64,000 nucleotides of DNA from Paludibacterium sp. B53371 (GTDB lineage Bacteria; Pseudomonadota; Gammaproteobacteria; Burkholderiales; Chromobacteriaceae): the NCBI RefSeq assembly GCF_018802765.1, contig NZ_CP069163.1, forward strand, positions 1,798,001 to 1,862,000, given 5' to 3'. The translations under genes and the position numbers were made by a program. This document shows, one piece after another, positions 43,338-52,396 of the stretch. Position 1 is the first letter of the stretch, and each line of letters starts with the position of its first letter. The notes under the pieces are model-generated. The model was given only the letters and a program-made list of their open reading frames with translations. It was not told the DNA's origin and did no database searches.

Positions 43338-45242
43338 TCAGTGCTGCGGCTGCAGCAGGATCTGGGCACGCAGGTCGCGCGCCACGGCATGGACCAGCTG
43401 GCGCAACTGCGGATAACGCTCTGGTGCCAGAACCGGCGGATTGTCTTTCAGCACCAGCAGCCGGCGCACCTGGACCGACTGGCCGACGTGCAGATACTCG
43501 GCACGATAGTCCCCCAGAGGAGACGTCATGTGCACCGGGCGCGGCAAAGCCAGCACACCCACGCCAGGGGGCAATTGCAACGTCAGGGTTTCCTGGAAAT
43601 AGCCATTGTCCAGCATGGTGGGGGTACGACGGCTGGGCTGGGTACCGCCGGAATCAACGAAGGCAGACAGGCCGAGCACATTATCGGCCCCGCTGGGCAA
43701 AACCACGGCGGTCGGGCCACTCAGGTCGACATACTCCGGCAGGGTAAATTCGGACTGATAGCCAAACGGCTTGTCCAGCGCATACAGCGGATCGAGCCGC
43801 AGCGTGCCACTGCCTTGCAGTCCGCGATTGGCCAGCAGGTGACCGGCGGCTTCGGCCTCCATGCCCGGGGTGATGCCGGACAAGGCCGAGCGGGCCAGGA
43901 AGTCATACACCCCGCTGTGGCGGATCTTGCTGGCGCCCTTGAGACTGCCGTCCGGCAGCAGGGCAAATTGCGTATCGACCAGCACCCGGTCATGCGCCGG
44001 ATTCAGGATCGGCAGGGTCATCAGCCGCGGCTGGCCGCTGCCGTCATCCATGACCAGCGCTGTCTTGCCGGCCTCGGTATCCGGCAAGGTGCCGAACGGT
44101 GCCAGTTGCGCCGTGGTATCGACAAACAGGTCCCATTGCGGCAGGTAGTTGATGGCGTGATTGAATGCCCCGGTGGGCACAGCCACACGTGACAACCACC
44201 AGCTTTGATCGGCATTGATCAGCACGGCACTGCTCTTGATGCCGCGAGCCGTCAGCAGCGCCTGATACAGGGTGACATGGTCCTTGCAGTCGCCGTAGAG
44301 TGCGCGCGCCACCGTTTCGGCATCGTGCGGCACCACGCCGCCGGCGCCAAAATAGATCGCCACATAGCGGATATTGTTGCTGACCCAGCGATACAGCGCT
44401 TCGGCCTGGGCGCGCGGATCGCTGATGCCGCGCGTAATGTCTGCGGCCAGTTGACGGATATAGGGCGTGACGGCCGCCTTGGGGTCGGCGCGCTGCGCAT
44501 AGGCGCGCGCCAGCGCCTCGTAGCCCGAAAGCGTCGACAGGGCGACGCGCGGGCTGTAATCGACCTCACTGATGGCATCACTCTCCGGCGCCTGTGCCGC
44601 GTTGCGGCCGGCCTGCCAGTGCCAGCTGCGGTAGCCGGCACGGATCGGCGCCACCTCGCCTCCCTGCACGCCAATGGCCTCCACCTGCAGCTTCATGCTC
44701 GCCGGCAGGTGTACATACAGATCCGAGGACTCGCGGTCTTCGTTGAGCGAGTAATACTCCTGCAGCGCAAATACCCCGGGAAACAGCGGCTGACGCACCA
44801 GGCGGCGGAACTGGACATGTACCCTGGCGCCGGGCGACAAGGCGGGAAAAACGACATTCATCACCTTGGAGTCGTCAAACATCGGCGCACCGGCACTCTC
44901 GCTGCTCTGCTGCAGCAGGATGCCCTCCTTGCCGACACGGATTTTTTTACCCTCAGGCGTCAGGGTATAGGCATTGATCACCTGGACCGATTGCAGGGAA
45001 GAACTAAACTGAATCGGGTACTGCCCGAGCACATCCACACCCGCCTGGGTATTGACGCGCAACTCCTCCGTCACGTCTTCACGGTAGCTGCCGTCAGCCT
45101 TGACGTCGTATACCGCGACCGACTTGAGTACCGTATACGAAGGCGTATAGCCCTCGGTGACGGCCGGAGCCAGCGGCACGGCGGCCATGGCCAGCGCAGG
45201 GAATATCAGGAATGCGAGCAAGAAGAAACGATGACGAACCAT
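43338..45242 (-). CDS. DUF3857/transglutaminase-like secreted protein
   Basis: This 634-aa protein has a signal peptide ending near Ala21 and an N-terminal DUF3857 beta-sandwich (about residues 40-215). A transglutaminase-like core follows with WVSNNIRYVAIYFGAGG, the nucleophile Cys in YGDCKDHVTLYQALL and a later His in FNHAINYL. The DUF3858-like beta-rich C-terminus comes last. Such proteins are periplasmic and poorly characterised. A GGGGTAGG SD precedes the ATG. The plus-strand open frame over it is a shadow. Confidence 0.82.
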   Translation of the reverse strand: MVRHRFFLLAFLIFPALAMAAVPLAPAVTEGYTPSYTVLKSVAVYDVKADGSYREDVTEELRVNTQAGVDVLGQYPIQFSSSLQSVQVINAYTLTPEGKKIRVGKEGILLQQSSESAGAPMFDDSKVMNVVFPALSPGARVHVQFRRLVRQPLFPGVFALQEYYSLNEDRESSDLYVHLPASMKLQVEAIGVQGGEVAPIRAGYRSWHWQAGRNAAQAPESDAISEVDYSPRVALSTLSGYEALARAYAQRADPKAAVTPYIRQLAADITRGISDPRAQAEALYRWVSNNIRYVAIYFGAGGVVPHDAETVARALYGDCKDHVTLYQALLTARGIKSSAVLINADQSWWLSRVAVPTGAFNHAINYLPQWDLFVDTTAQLAPFGTLPDTEAGKTALVMDDGSGQPRLMTLPILNPAHDRVLVDTQFALLPDGSLKGASKIRHSGVYDFLARSALSGITPGMEAEAAGHLLANRGLQGSGTLRLDPLYALDKPFGYQSEFTLPEYVDLSGPTAVVLPSGADNVLGLSAFVDSGGTQPSRRTPTMLDNGYFQETLTLQLPPGVGVLALPRPVHMTSPLGDYRAEYLHVGQSVQVRRLLVLKDNPPVLAPERYPQLRQLVHAVARDLRAQILLQPQH

Positions 45243-45386
45243 GCCTACCCCAAAATGACATCCATTGAAGCGCCGACCCGGACCCGGCGTCCGACGCAGT
45301 GAATATTACGAATTGATCTTTGCATTGAACCAACCATTCTATAGCATGACAAACCCGTAGCGTTTTCCATTATGGCCCATTAGACC

Positions 45387-46679
45387 ATGCAAATAGACAC
45401 TCAACTCTGGCCAGAATTCATCAAGGCCGTCCGCAAAGAAGTGGTTCCGGCACTGGGCTGCACTGAACCCATCTCGCTGGCCCTGGCGGCAGCCATCGCG
45501 CGCGAGCATCTGGGCGCGCCCCCGCAACGCATTGATGCGGCCGTCTCACCCAACCTGATGAAGAACGGCATGGGGGTCACTGTCCCCGGCACCGGCATGG
45601 TCGGCATGCCGATTGCCGCGGCCGTGGGCGCCCTGGCAGGAGACCCGCACGCCGGGCTGGAAGTGCTGAAGAACCTGCAGCCACAGGATGTCGCCCAAGC
45701 GCGCGCCATGCTGGATCAGGGGCTGGTGCGCATCAGCGTGGCACCGGTCGACAATGTGCTGTATTCAGAGGCGCGCCTGCAGGCCGACGATCACTGGGTG
45801 CGGGTGGCGATCGCCGATGCGCACACCCGGGTCGTACTGATTGAAAAGGATGGCCAGACGCTGTTCACCCTGCCGCCGACACCGGCCAACAGCAAGAGCG
45901 ACAGCTACTCGCTCGCCGGGGCCAGTGCGCGTGCGGTGTTCGAGTTTGCCACCCTCGCCCCGCTGGAGGACATCCGCTTCATCGCCCAGGCCGGCGAGCT
46001 GAACACCGCCCTGTCAGATGAGGGACTGAAGGGTGAGTACGGCCTGGCCATCGGCGCCTCCCTGCAGCGCAATATCGAGCGCGGCATTCTGGCCGACGAT
46101 CTGCTGACCAGGGTACTCAAGCGCACCACGGCCGCATCGGATGCCCGCATGGGCGGTGCCATGGCGCCGGCGATGAGCAACTCCGGCTCGGGTAATCAGG
46201 GCATTGCCGCCTCCATGCCGGTGGTGGTGGTGGCCGACCACCTGGAGGTCAGCGAGGAGCAGCGCATCCGCGCCCTGATGCTGTCCAACCTGATGGCCAT
46301 CTATATCAAGAGCTACCAGCACAAGCTGTCTGCCCTGTGCGCGGTCACCACCGCGGCCATGGGCTCGGCGGCCGGCATGGCCTGGCTGCTGGGCGGAGAT
46401 GTCGAAACGGTCGGCCGGGCCATTTGCAACATGATTGGTGACGTGGCCGGCATGATCTGCGATGGTGCCAACAATGGCTGTGCCATGAAGGTGTCCTCTT
46501 CGGTCGGCGCCGCGGTCAAGGCGGTCTTGCTGGCGCTGGACGGCATCCGTGTCGGCGGCAGCGACGGCATCGTATCGGAAGATGTCGACCAGACGATTCG
46601 CAATCTGGCATCGCTGGTCAATCAGGGCATGGTGGAAACCGATCAGCAGATCCTCCGGATCATGCTGAGCAAGGACTGA
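45387..46679 (+). CDS. L-cysteine desulfidase / UPF0597 serine-dehydratase-alpha family
   Basis: This 430-aa protein belongs to the UPF0597 (YhaM/CyuA) family, [4Fe-4S] enzymes that break down L-cysteine to pyruvate, sulfide and ammonia. Cys25 sits in PALGCTEPISLALA, and further cysteines lie in AICNMIGDVAGMICDGANNGC (position near 345-365), suitable as cluster ligands. SNSGSGNQG near 250 is the family catalytic loop. Assignment to cysteine rather than serine is by homology of the family. It is 3 nt before the MBL gene. Confidence 0.82.
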   Translation: MQIDTQLWPEFIKAVRKEVVPALGCTEPISLALAAAIAREHLGAPPQRIDAAVSPNLMKNGMGVTVPGTGMVGMPIAAAVGALAGDPHAGLEVLKNLQPQDVAQARAMLDQGLVRISVAPVDNVLYSEARLQADDHWVRVAIADAHTRVVLIEKDGQTLFTLPPTPANSKSDSYSLAGASARAVFEFATLAPLEDIRFIAQAGELNTALSDEGLKGEYGLAIGASLQRNIERGILADDLLTRVLKRTTAASDARMGGAMAPAMSNSGSGNQGIAASMPVVVVADHLEVSEEQRIRALMLSNLMAIYIKSYQHKLSALCAVTTAAMGSAAGMAWLLGGDVETVGRAICNMIGDVAGMICDGANNGCAMKVSSSVGAAVKAVLLALDGIRVGGSDGIVSEDVDQTIRNLASLVNQGMVETDQQILRIMLSKD

Positions 46680-46682
46680 GTC

Positions 46683-47522
46683 ATGCCCCTGACCGTGACG
46701 GTGCTGGTCGAAAACCGGTCACTGCGTGACGACCTGCTGGCCGGACGCGGTCTCTCGCTGCACCTGCAGGCAGACGAACACAGCGTGCTGTTCGACACGG
46801 GTCCGGATGAACGGCTGATTACCAATGCCGAGCGACTGGGCATCGACCTGAGCCGGGTCAGTACCATCGTGCTGTCACACGGCCATTACGACCATAGTGG
46901 CGGTCTGCCGGCGCTGGCTGCCTGGTTTGCCCGGCGCAGCCTGCGCCCGCAACTGGTGGCACATCCCGCCGCCTTCCTGTCACGTGGCATCCTGCTGCCC
47001 CTGAGGCGCCGTGCTCAGCCCTGGCGCCAACTCGGGTCCCCGATGGATCAGACGGCGCTGGCCAAACACTTTACCCTCACCCTGAGCGATACCCCGCTCC
47101 CCTTGCCCGGTCGCCTGTGCTTTCTGGGACAGGTACCACGCCGAACCGGCATCCCCGGCGGCAAGTCGCTCGGCGCCAAACTGACTGCGCAAGGCTGGCG
47201 TCGCGACGAGGTCGCCGACGATTCCGGGCTGGTCTGGCAGGGTGATGACGGGCTGGTGGTGTTGAGCGGCTGCGCGCATGCCGGCATCTGCAACCTGACC
47301 GAGCAGGCGCGCCAGGTGGGCGGCGTGTCTCAGCCGGTGCAGGCGGTACTGGGCGGTTTTCATCTGCGCAGCAGCGGACCCGGGGATTTGTGGCAGGTGC
47401 GGGGGTATTTCCGCCAACTGGGGGCGGCGCGGGTGGGGGCCTGTCACTGCAGCGGCTGGGGACGCCACTGGCTGCCGGGTCAGAGCGACATCAGCACGGG
47501 CAGCCAATTACAGTTTCAGTGA
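46683..47522 (+). CDS. MBL-fold metallo-hydrolase
   Basis: This 279-aa metallo-beta-lactamase-fold protein has the metal-binding motif LSHGHYDHSGGL near residue 63. A second site, SGCAHAGICNL, is near 195, and the distal VLGGFHLR is near 223. This set matches the 7,8-dihydropterin-6-methyl-4-(beta-D-ribofuranosyl)aminobenzene-5'-phosphate synthase-like branch. The substrate is unknown in bacteria. It is likely co-transcribed with the cysteine desulfidase gene. Confidence 0.85.
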   Translation: MPLTVTVLVENRSLRDDLLAGRGLSLHLQADEHSVLFDTGPDERLITNAERLGIDLSRVSTIVLSHGHYDHSGGLPALAAWFARRSLRPQLVAHPAAFLSRGILLPLRRRAQPWRQLGSPMDQTALAKHFTLTLSDTPLPLPGRLCFLGQVPRRTGIPGGKSLGAKLTAQGWRRDEVADDSGLVWQGDDGLVVLSGCAHAGICNLTEQARQVGGVSQPVQAVLGGFHLRSSGPGDLWQVRGYFRQLGAARVGACHCSGWGRHWLPGQSDISTGSQLQFQ

Positions 47523-47544
47523 GCCCCCGTGGGAAAAAAAGGAT

Positions 47545-47745
47545 TCAGCGCGCCAGGATTTCGATCATCACATCCTTGATCAGAAAACCGAACACACCGA
47601 CACCCAGCACCAAAAACAGCATGGCTGTGCCGAAGCGGCCCGCACCGGACTTCTTGCCAAGATCCCAGATGATGAAGCCCATGAAGACCATCAGAACGGT
47701 GAGGCAGCCATACATGCTGAGATTGGTGAATTCCTGTTCCGACAT
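47545..47745 (-). CDS. DUF2788 small membrane protein
   Basis: This 66-aa protein has two hydrophobic helices (MYGCLTVLMVFMGFIIWDLGKK and TAMLFLVLGVGVFGFLIKDV, roughly residues 11-29 and 40-58) separated by a basic Gly-rich loop. It matches DUF2788, a family of betaproteobacterial and gammaproteobacterial small proteins with no known function. A GGAGC SD lies seven bases before the ATG. Confidence 0.78.
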   Translation of the reverse strand: MSEQEFTNLSMYGCLTVLMVFMGFIIWDLGKKSGAGRFGTAMLFLVLGVGVFGFLIKDVMIEILAR

Positions 47746-47800
47746 GCTTGCTCCGGGTGATTTAAAAAACGCAATGCAATATTAATCAAAGACTTGCCAA

Positions 47801-47827
47801 AAAGAAAGAGCCACCTTGCGGTGGCTC
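47801..47827 (-). terminator. Intrinsic terminator of argG
   Basis: GAGCCACC (47808-47815) and GGTGGCTC (47820-47827) form an 8-bp stem around TTGC. On the minus strand it is followed by TTTCTTTTT. It lies 10 bp beyond the argG stop. Confidence 0.88.
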
Positions 47828-47836
47828 CTGGCCTGC

Positions 47837-49060
47837 TTACTTGTTCAGGTGCCGGTGGTGGGCGGCAATCCGCATGCGCAGGGCATTGAGACGAATGAAG
47901 CCGGCAGCATCAGCATGATTGTAGGCGCCGCCATCCTCATCGAAGGTGGCAATGCGCGCATCGAACAGCGAGTCGGAGGAGTCGCGGCCGACGACATAGA
48001 CAGCGCCCTTATAGAGTTTGAGACGTACCCAGCCATTCACCGAGGCCTGCGAGGCATCGATCATCTGCTGCATCATCTTGCGCTCGGGCGACCACCAGTA
48101 GCCGGTGTAGATGAGGTTGGCGTACTTCGGCATCAGCTCGTCCTTGAGGTGCGCCACTTCCCGATCCAGGGTGATCGACTCGATGGCCCGGTGCGCCTTG
48201 AGCATGATGGTGCCGCCCGGGGTTTCATAGCAGCCGCGCGACTTCATGCCGACATAGCGGTTTTCCACCAGATCCAGCCGGCCGATACCGTGCTTGTTGC
48301 CCAGCCGGTTCAGCTCGGTCAGCACGGCGGCCGGGCTCATGGCGTGGCCATTGATGGCCACGATGTCGCCGCCGGCGAACTCCAGCTCGACGTACTCTGC
48401 CTCGTTGGGTGCATTTTCCGGACTGGTGGTCCACAGCCACATCGACTCTTCCGGCTCTTTGGACGGATCTTCCAGGATCGCGCCCTCATAAGAGATGTGC
48501 AGCAGGTTGGCATCCATCGAATACGGGCTGCCGCCATTGCGTTTATTGGAAATGTCGATGCCATTGGCCTCGGCATAGTTGAGCAGCTTCTCCCGCGACA
48601 GCAGGTCCCATTCACGCCACGGCGCAATCACCTTGACGTCGGGCTTGAGGGCGTAATAGCCCAGCTCGAAGCGCACCTGATCGTTACCCTTGCCGGTGCA
48701 ACCATGGGAGACGGCATCGGCGCCGACCCGGTTGGCGATTTCGATCTGGCGCTTGGCGATCAGCGGCCGGGCGATGGAGGTGCCGAGCAGGTATTCACCT
48801 TCGTAGATGGCATTGGCGCGGAACATCGGGAACACGAAGTCGCGCACGAACTCTTCGCGCAGATCATCGATATAGATGTTTTCCGGCTTGATGCCGAGCG
48901 AAATGGCCTTGCGCCGGGCCGGTTCGACTTCTTCGCCCTGGCCGATGTCGGCGGTAAAAGTCACCACCTCGCATTGATAGGTGTCCTGCAGCCATTTGAG
49001 GATAACCGAGGTATCCAGACCGCCAGAATAAGCCAGAACTACTTTATTGATATCCGACAT
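47837..49060 (-). CDS. argG: Argininosuccinate synthase
   Basis: This 407-aa enzyme condenses citrulline and aspartate with ATP. It has the N-type ATP pyrophosphatase loop [15 protein letters not shown] at residues 9-23. [16 protein letters not shown] near 118 and SREKLLNYA and [10 protein letters not shown]-type blocks follow. The length is right for the short bacterial type I enzyme. A weak SD (GGGGAATGA) precedes the ATG. An Arg-rich small ORF lies 103 bp upstream. Confidence 0.97.
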   Translation of the reverse strand: MSDINKVVLAYSGGLDTSVILKWLQDTYQCEVVTFTADIGQGEEVEPARRKAISLGIKPENIYIDDLREEFVRDFVFPMFRANAIYEGEYLLGTSIARPLIAKRQIEIANRVGADAVSHGCTGKGNDQVRFELGYYALKPDVKVIAPWREWDLLSREKLLNYAEANGIDISNKRNGGSPYSMDANLLHISYEGAILEDPSKEPEESMWLWTTSPENAPNEAEYVELEFAGGDIVAINGHAMSPAAVLTELNRLGNKHGIGRLDLVENRYVGMKSRGCYETPGGTIMLKAHRAIESITLDREVAHLKDELMPKYANLIYTGYWWSPERKMMQQMIDASQASVNGWVRLKLYKGAVYVVGRDSSDSLFDARIATFDEDGGAYNHADAAGFIRLNALRMRIAAHHRHLNK

Positions 49061-49163
49061 GATTCATTCCCCACATTTGCAAAAGTCGTACGCAACCATC
49101 ACGGAAACACCGTGAGTCAATCCATCACTTGGCGCCACATGGGCGCATCAGGGGCAGGGTTGG

Positions 49164-49364
49164 TTAGCGGCTTCGTCGCAAAGTCTGGGCAAGAGCGCCG
49201 GTGGCGAGATTGGACTGGACGTTGGAGAGAACCTGGCCCAGCCGCGCCACATTGGACAGAAGCCGGCCATATCGTCGCTCGCGGACCAGTCGTCGCACGA
49301 AGAGACCACGGATCTCTTCATGGGGCTGGCTGCTGTGCGATGGATATTTGATGGTTTCCGTCAT
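49164..49364 (-). CDS. Arg-rich 66-codon ORF upstream of argG
   Basis: An ATG at 49364 with AGAGAG seven bases upstream opens a 66-aa frame with 11 arginines, six of them in twelve residues (VRRLVRERRYGR). Four of those codons are CGA. No family was recognised. It is in the same orientation as argG and ends 103 bp before it. It could be a small protein, a leader that senses arginine supply, or a chance ORF. Confidence 0.4.
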   Translation of the reverse strand: MTETIKYPSHSSQPHEEIRGLFVRRLVRERRYGRLLSNVARLGQVLSNVQSNLATGALAQTLRRSR

Positions 49365-49627
49365 GGTTACTCTCTAAAAAGATGCCATTACGCGCATCGG
49401 GTAATACGCGCAACGGCTCACAAGTACACGCTGGTCTCAAGTCATTCATGTCGCAAGGTTCCCGACAAGGCCAGAAACGTACAGATTTGCGACACGTCTT
49501 TATATGTATCGGAATTTTTACCGTCTGACAAGCGCTCTGGCAAAAATATTTCGCAGCGCAACATTAGCAATAGGAACTGATATACGCAGACAAGCAGTCG
49601 GACGCACCTTCAGGTAAAATTCGCCGC

Positions 49628-51751
49628 ATGCTCACCGATGTCGAAAAAGAGGCGATTCGCCACCACTACCGCACCATGACGCAGAATCTGCCCGGTTTCC
49701 GCCCGCGGCCGGCTCAGCGTCAGATGCTGGCGGAAATTGCCAACGCCTTCTCGCGCTCCCTGGAGATGGACGGCGAAAACAATCCGCAGCGTGAAGGCGA
49801 AAGCATCGCCGTGATCGAAGGCCCCACGGGCGTCGGCAAAAGTCTGGCCTATCTGCTGGCCGGCGGCGTCATGGCGCGCTCACGCAATCGCAAGCTGGTC
49901 ATCTCCAGTGCGACCGTGGCCCTGCAGGAACAGCTGGTCAATCGCGACCTGCCGTTCGTGGTCACCAACAGCGACCTGCCGCTGACCTATGCCATCGCCA
50001 AAGGCCGCAGCCGCTACCTCTGCCCCTACCGCGTCTACCAGCTGACCGGCGACTACTCGCAGGGCGAGCTGCTGGCCCCCGACCCTTCTTTCCTGTGGGA
50101 CCGCAAGCCGGAGCAGGCCGAAATCACGCAGCTGCGCGAACTGGCCGATGCCTTCGAGTCGCGCAAATGGAACGGCGACCGCGACCAGTGGCCGGAGGTC
50201 ATTGAAGATGCCCTGTGGTCGCGGGTGACCACCGACCGCCACGGCTGCCTCAAGGCGGCCTGCCCCAACCGTCCGGAATGTCCGTTCTTCCTGGCGCGGG
50301 AAACCCTGGAAACCGTCGATGTGGTGGTCACCAATCATGACCTGCTGCTGGCCGATATCGGCATGGGCGGCGGTGTGATCCTGCCCCCGCCGGAGCAAAG
50401 TTTTTACTGCATCGACGAGGCGCACCACCTGGCGAAGAAAGCCGTCAATCAGTTTGCCGCCGAGCACTCGCTGGGGGTGGCACTGGCCTGGCTGGACAAG
50501 GTCGACCTCACCGCCGCCCGCGTCGGCGCCCTGACCAACAAGGGCGAACTGGCGGCCCAGGCCAGCGAAGCCGCTGCCGCCTGCAGCGAAACACTGAACG
50601 AATGGCTGTGGCTGCTGGAAGGCGAGAAAGCGCTGGCACTGGACAGCGACAATCTGGAACCGGTCTGGCTGATCGAGGACGGCATCCTGCCCGAACATCT
50701 GCAGGCGCCGGCCGCGAATATGGCCATGTCGGGACGCATGGTATTCAAACATCTGTCGCAGCTGAACGATGCGCTGAGCGAAACCCGCAAGGACAAGGGC
50801 AGCGACACCGCGGCCATCGACAAGAGCAGCAGTGAGCTCGGTTTTCTGCTGGCGCGGGCCGAGCAGCTGATGGCGCTGTGGGATCTGTTCGAGAAGCAGA
50901 CCGGCGAGAATGAGCCGCCGATCGCCAAGTGGATCGCCCGCAAGAGCGAGGGCAAGGGCGACTATCTGTTCTGTGCCTCGCCGGTCAGTGCTGCGGCCAG
51001 CCTGGCGGCCACGCTGTGGCGTCGCGCCGCCGGGGCCCTGCTGACCTCGGCCACCCTGCGTTCGCTGGGCGCCTTTGACCTGCTGCTGGCGCAGACCGGT
51101 CTGAAATGGCTGCCACAAGTCAGCTGCATTGCCCTGGACTCCCCGTTCAACTTCAGCGAACAGGGGGAGCTGTACCTGCCGCCACTGTTGGCCAGCCCCA
51201 AGGATGCCAATGCGCATACCCGGGAAATTGCCGAGTGGCTGCCCAAACTGATTGCGACCGGCGAACCGGTCGGCTCACTGGTGCTGTTCTCCTCGCGCAA
51301 GCAAATGCAGGAGGTGGCCGCGCTGGTGCCGACTGCCCTGCGGGACTTGCTGCTGGTTCAGGGCGAGCTGCCCAAGAGTGTGCTGCTGGCCGAGCATCAG
51401 CAGCGCCTGGAGGCCGGCAAGGCCAGCGTGATCTTCGGGCTGGATTCGTTTTCCGAAGGGCTCGACCTGCCCGGCGAACGCTGCGTGCATGTCATTATTG
51501 CCAAATTGCCGTTTGCCATGCCGGACGACCCGGTAGGCCGCACCCTGTCGCGCTGGATTGAAAAGCGCGGCGGCAATCCGTTTACCGAACTGACCGTACC
51601 GGAAGCCTCGATCAAGCTGGTACAGGCGGTCGGGCGACTGATTCGGAGCGAACGCGATTACGGCCGCGTCACCATTCTGGATAATCGACTGGTGCGGCAA
51701 AGCTATGGCAAAAAAATGCTGGCCTCATTACCACCCTTCAAGCGCATATAG
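49628..51751 (+). CDS. dinG: ATP-dependent DNA helicase DinG
   Basis: This 707-aa superfamily 2 (XPD-like) 5'-3' helicase unwinds R-loops and forks. It has Walker A EGPTGVGKS near residue 66 and a four-Cys Fe-S region (Cys near 126, then CLKAACPNRPEC near 210). The DEAH box (CIDEAHHLAKKA) is near 262, and helicase motif VI is in VQAVGRLIRSERD. No good LexA box was found upstream, although dinG is SOS-regulated in E. coli. The 263-bp upstream gap has no other gene. Confidence 0.95.
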   Translation: MLTDVEKEAIRHHYRTMTQNLPGFRPRPAQRQMLAEIANAFSRSLEMDGENNPQREGESIAVIEGPTGVGKSLAYLLAGGVMARSRNRKLVISSATVALQEQLVNRDLPFVVTNSDLPLTYAIAKGRSRYLCPYRVYQLTGDYSQGELLAPDPSFLWDRKPEQAEITQLRELADAFESRKWNGDRDQWPEVIEDALWSRVTTDRHGCLKAACPNRPECPFFLARETLETVDVVVTNHDLLLADIGMGGGVILPPPEQSFYCIDEAHHLAKKAVNQFAAEHSLGVALAWLDKVDLTAARVGALTNKGELAAQASEAAAACSETLNEWLWLLEGEKALALDSDNLEPVWLIEDGILPEHLQAPAANMAMSGRMVFKHLSQLNDALSETRKDKGSDTAAIDKSSSELGFLLARAEQLMALWDLFEKQTGENEPPIAKWIARKSEGKGDYLFCASPVSAAASLAATLWRRAAGALLTSATLRSLGAFDLLLAQTGLKWLPQVSCIALDSPFNFSEQGELYLPPLLASPKDANAHTREIAEWLPKLIATGEPVGSLVLFSSRKQMQEVAALVPTALRDLLLVQGELPKSVLLAEHQQRLEAGKASVIFGLDSFSEGLDLPGERCVHVIIAKLPFAMPDDPVGRTLSRWIEKRGGNPFTELTVPEASIKLVQAVGRLIRSERDYGRVTILDNRLVRQSYGKKMLASLPPFKRI

Positions 51752-51764
51752 TTTGTGTTAAAAT
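51736..51764 (+). promoter_or_regulatory. Candidate extended -10 promoter for the DUF3579 gene
   Basis: TGTTAAAAT (51756-51764) is an extended -10 element. CTTCAA, 17 bp upstream, is a weak -35. It overlaps the dinG 3' end and points toward the gene at 51833. Confidence 0.35.
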
Positions 51765-51769
51765 CAAAT

Positions 51770-51783
51770 GGGGGTTGGCCCCC
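51770..51783 (+). repeat. Short GC hairpin after dinG
   Basis: GGGGG (51770-51774) pairs with CCCCC (51779-51783) around TTGG. There is no T-run, so termination is doubtful; it would lie in the leader of the next gene. Confidence 0.3.
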
Positions 51784-51832
51784 GAAATCATGCAAGACCA
51801 ATAACAATGCTGCGCAAAGCGAACACGCAACC

Positions 51833-52144
51833 ATGATCTGCAACCCCTATGAAATCGTCATCCAGGGCCTGACCCACGACGGCCGAACCTTCCGCCCGAG
51901 CGACTGGGCCGAACGGCTGTGCGGCATTCTCTCTTCGTTTGACGACAAAAAACTTTCCTACCATGCCTACGTGCGCCCGATGCTGCTGGAGGGGGTACGC
52001 TGCGTAGCGGTCGACAAGAAACTGGAAAAAATTCAGCCGCAGGTGTTCCAGTATCTGACCGACTTCGCCCGTGACAACGATCTGCGCGTCGTCGATTGCC
52101 GCACGCTGATCGACGAAATCTACCCTAACCGCTTCCTCGCCTGA
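51833..52144 (+). CDS. DUF3579-family protein
   Basis: This 103-aa protein matches DUF3579, a mostly betaproteobacterial family with the segments VIQGLTHDGRTFRPSDWAERLCG and FARDNDLRVVDC (near residues 8-30 and 78-90). Function is unknown; the related proteins sit in many unrelated contexts. The ATG at 51833 has no clear SD, and in-frame upstream codons to a GTG at 51755 are low-complexity. Confidence 0.8.
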   Translation: MICNPYEIVIQGLTHDGRTFRPSDWAERLCGILSSFDDKKLSYHAYVRPMLLEGVRCVAVDKKLEKIQPQVFQYLTDFARDNDLRVVDCRTLIDEIYPNRFLA

Positions 52145-52396
52145 CCGCCACCGCCCGCGCTGATCGACAGCCCGGGCGTGTACCCGCCCCAACTCGTCTC
52201 GGTTACGCAACAACCCCATCGTTTCGTCGCAGACACACCACACACTTCGCGTCCGAAGCCCCCTTTGTGTATCTTTTTGCATACGTCATCAATCAGTAAT
52301 GCCCATGTAACATTCATTAACAATACTCTCGCCTATTCCGGGCTGACAGCCCAAGACAGTTACCTACCACCTGACTTAGTGAATCGGGAGCTTTTC

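Noticed and set aside
47816-49351. 511-codon plus-strand open frame opposite argG
   Set aside because: It is the shadow of argG and its terminator; no SD and no recognisable motif.
49565-49627. LexA box upstream of dinG
   Set aside because: A CTG half-site is present at about 49579, but the matching CAG is at the wrong spacing (7 rather than 10 bases).
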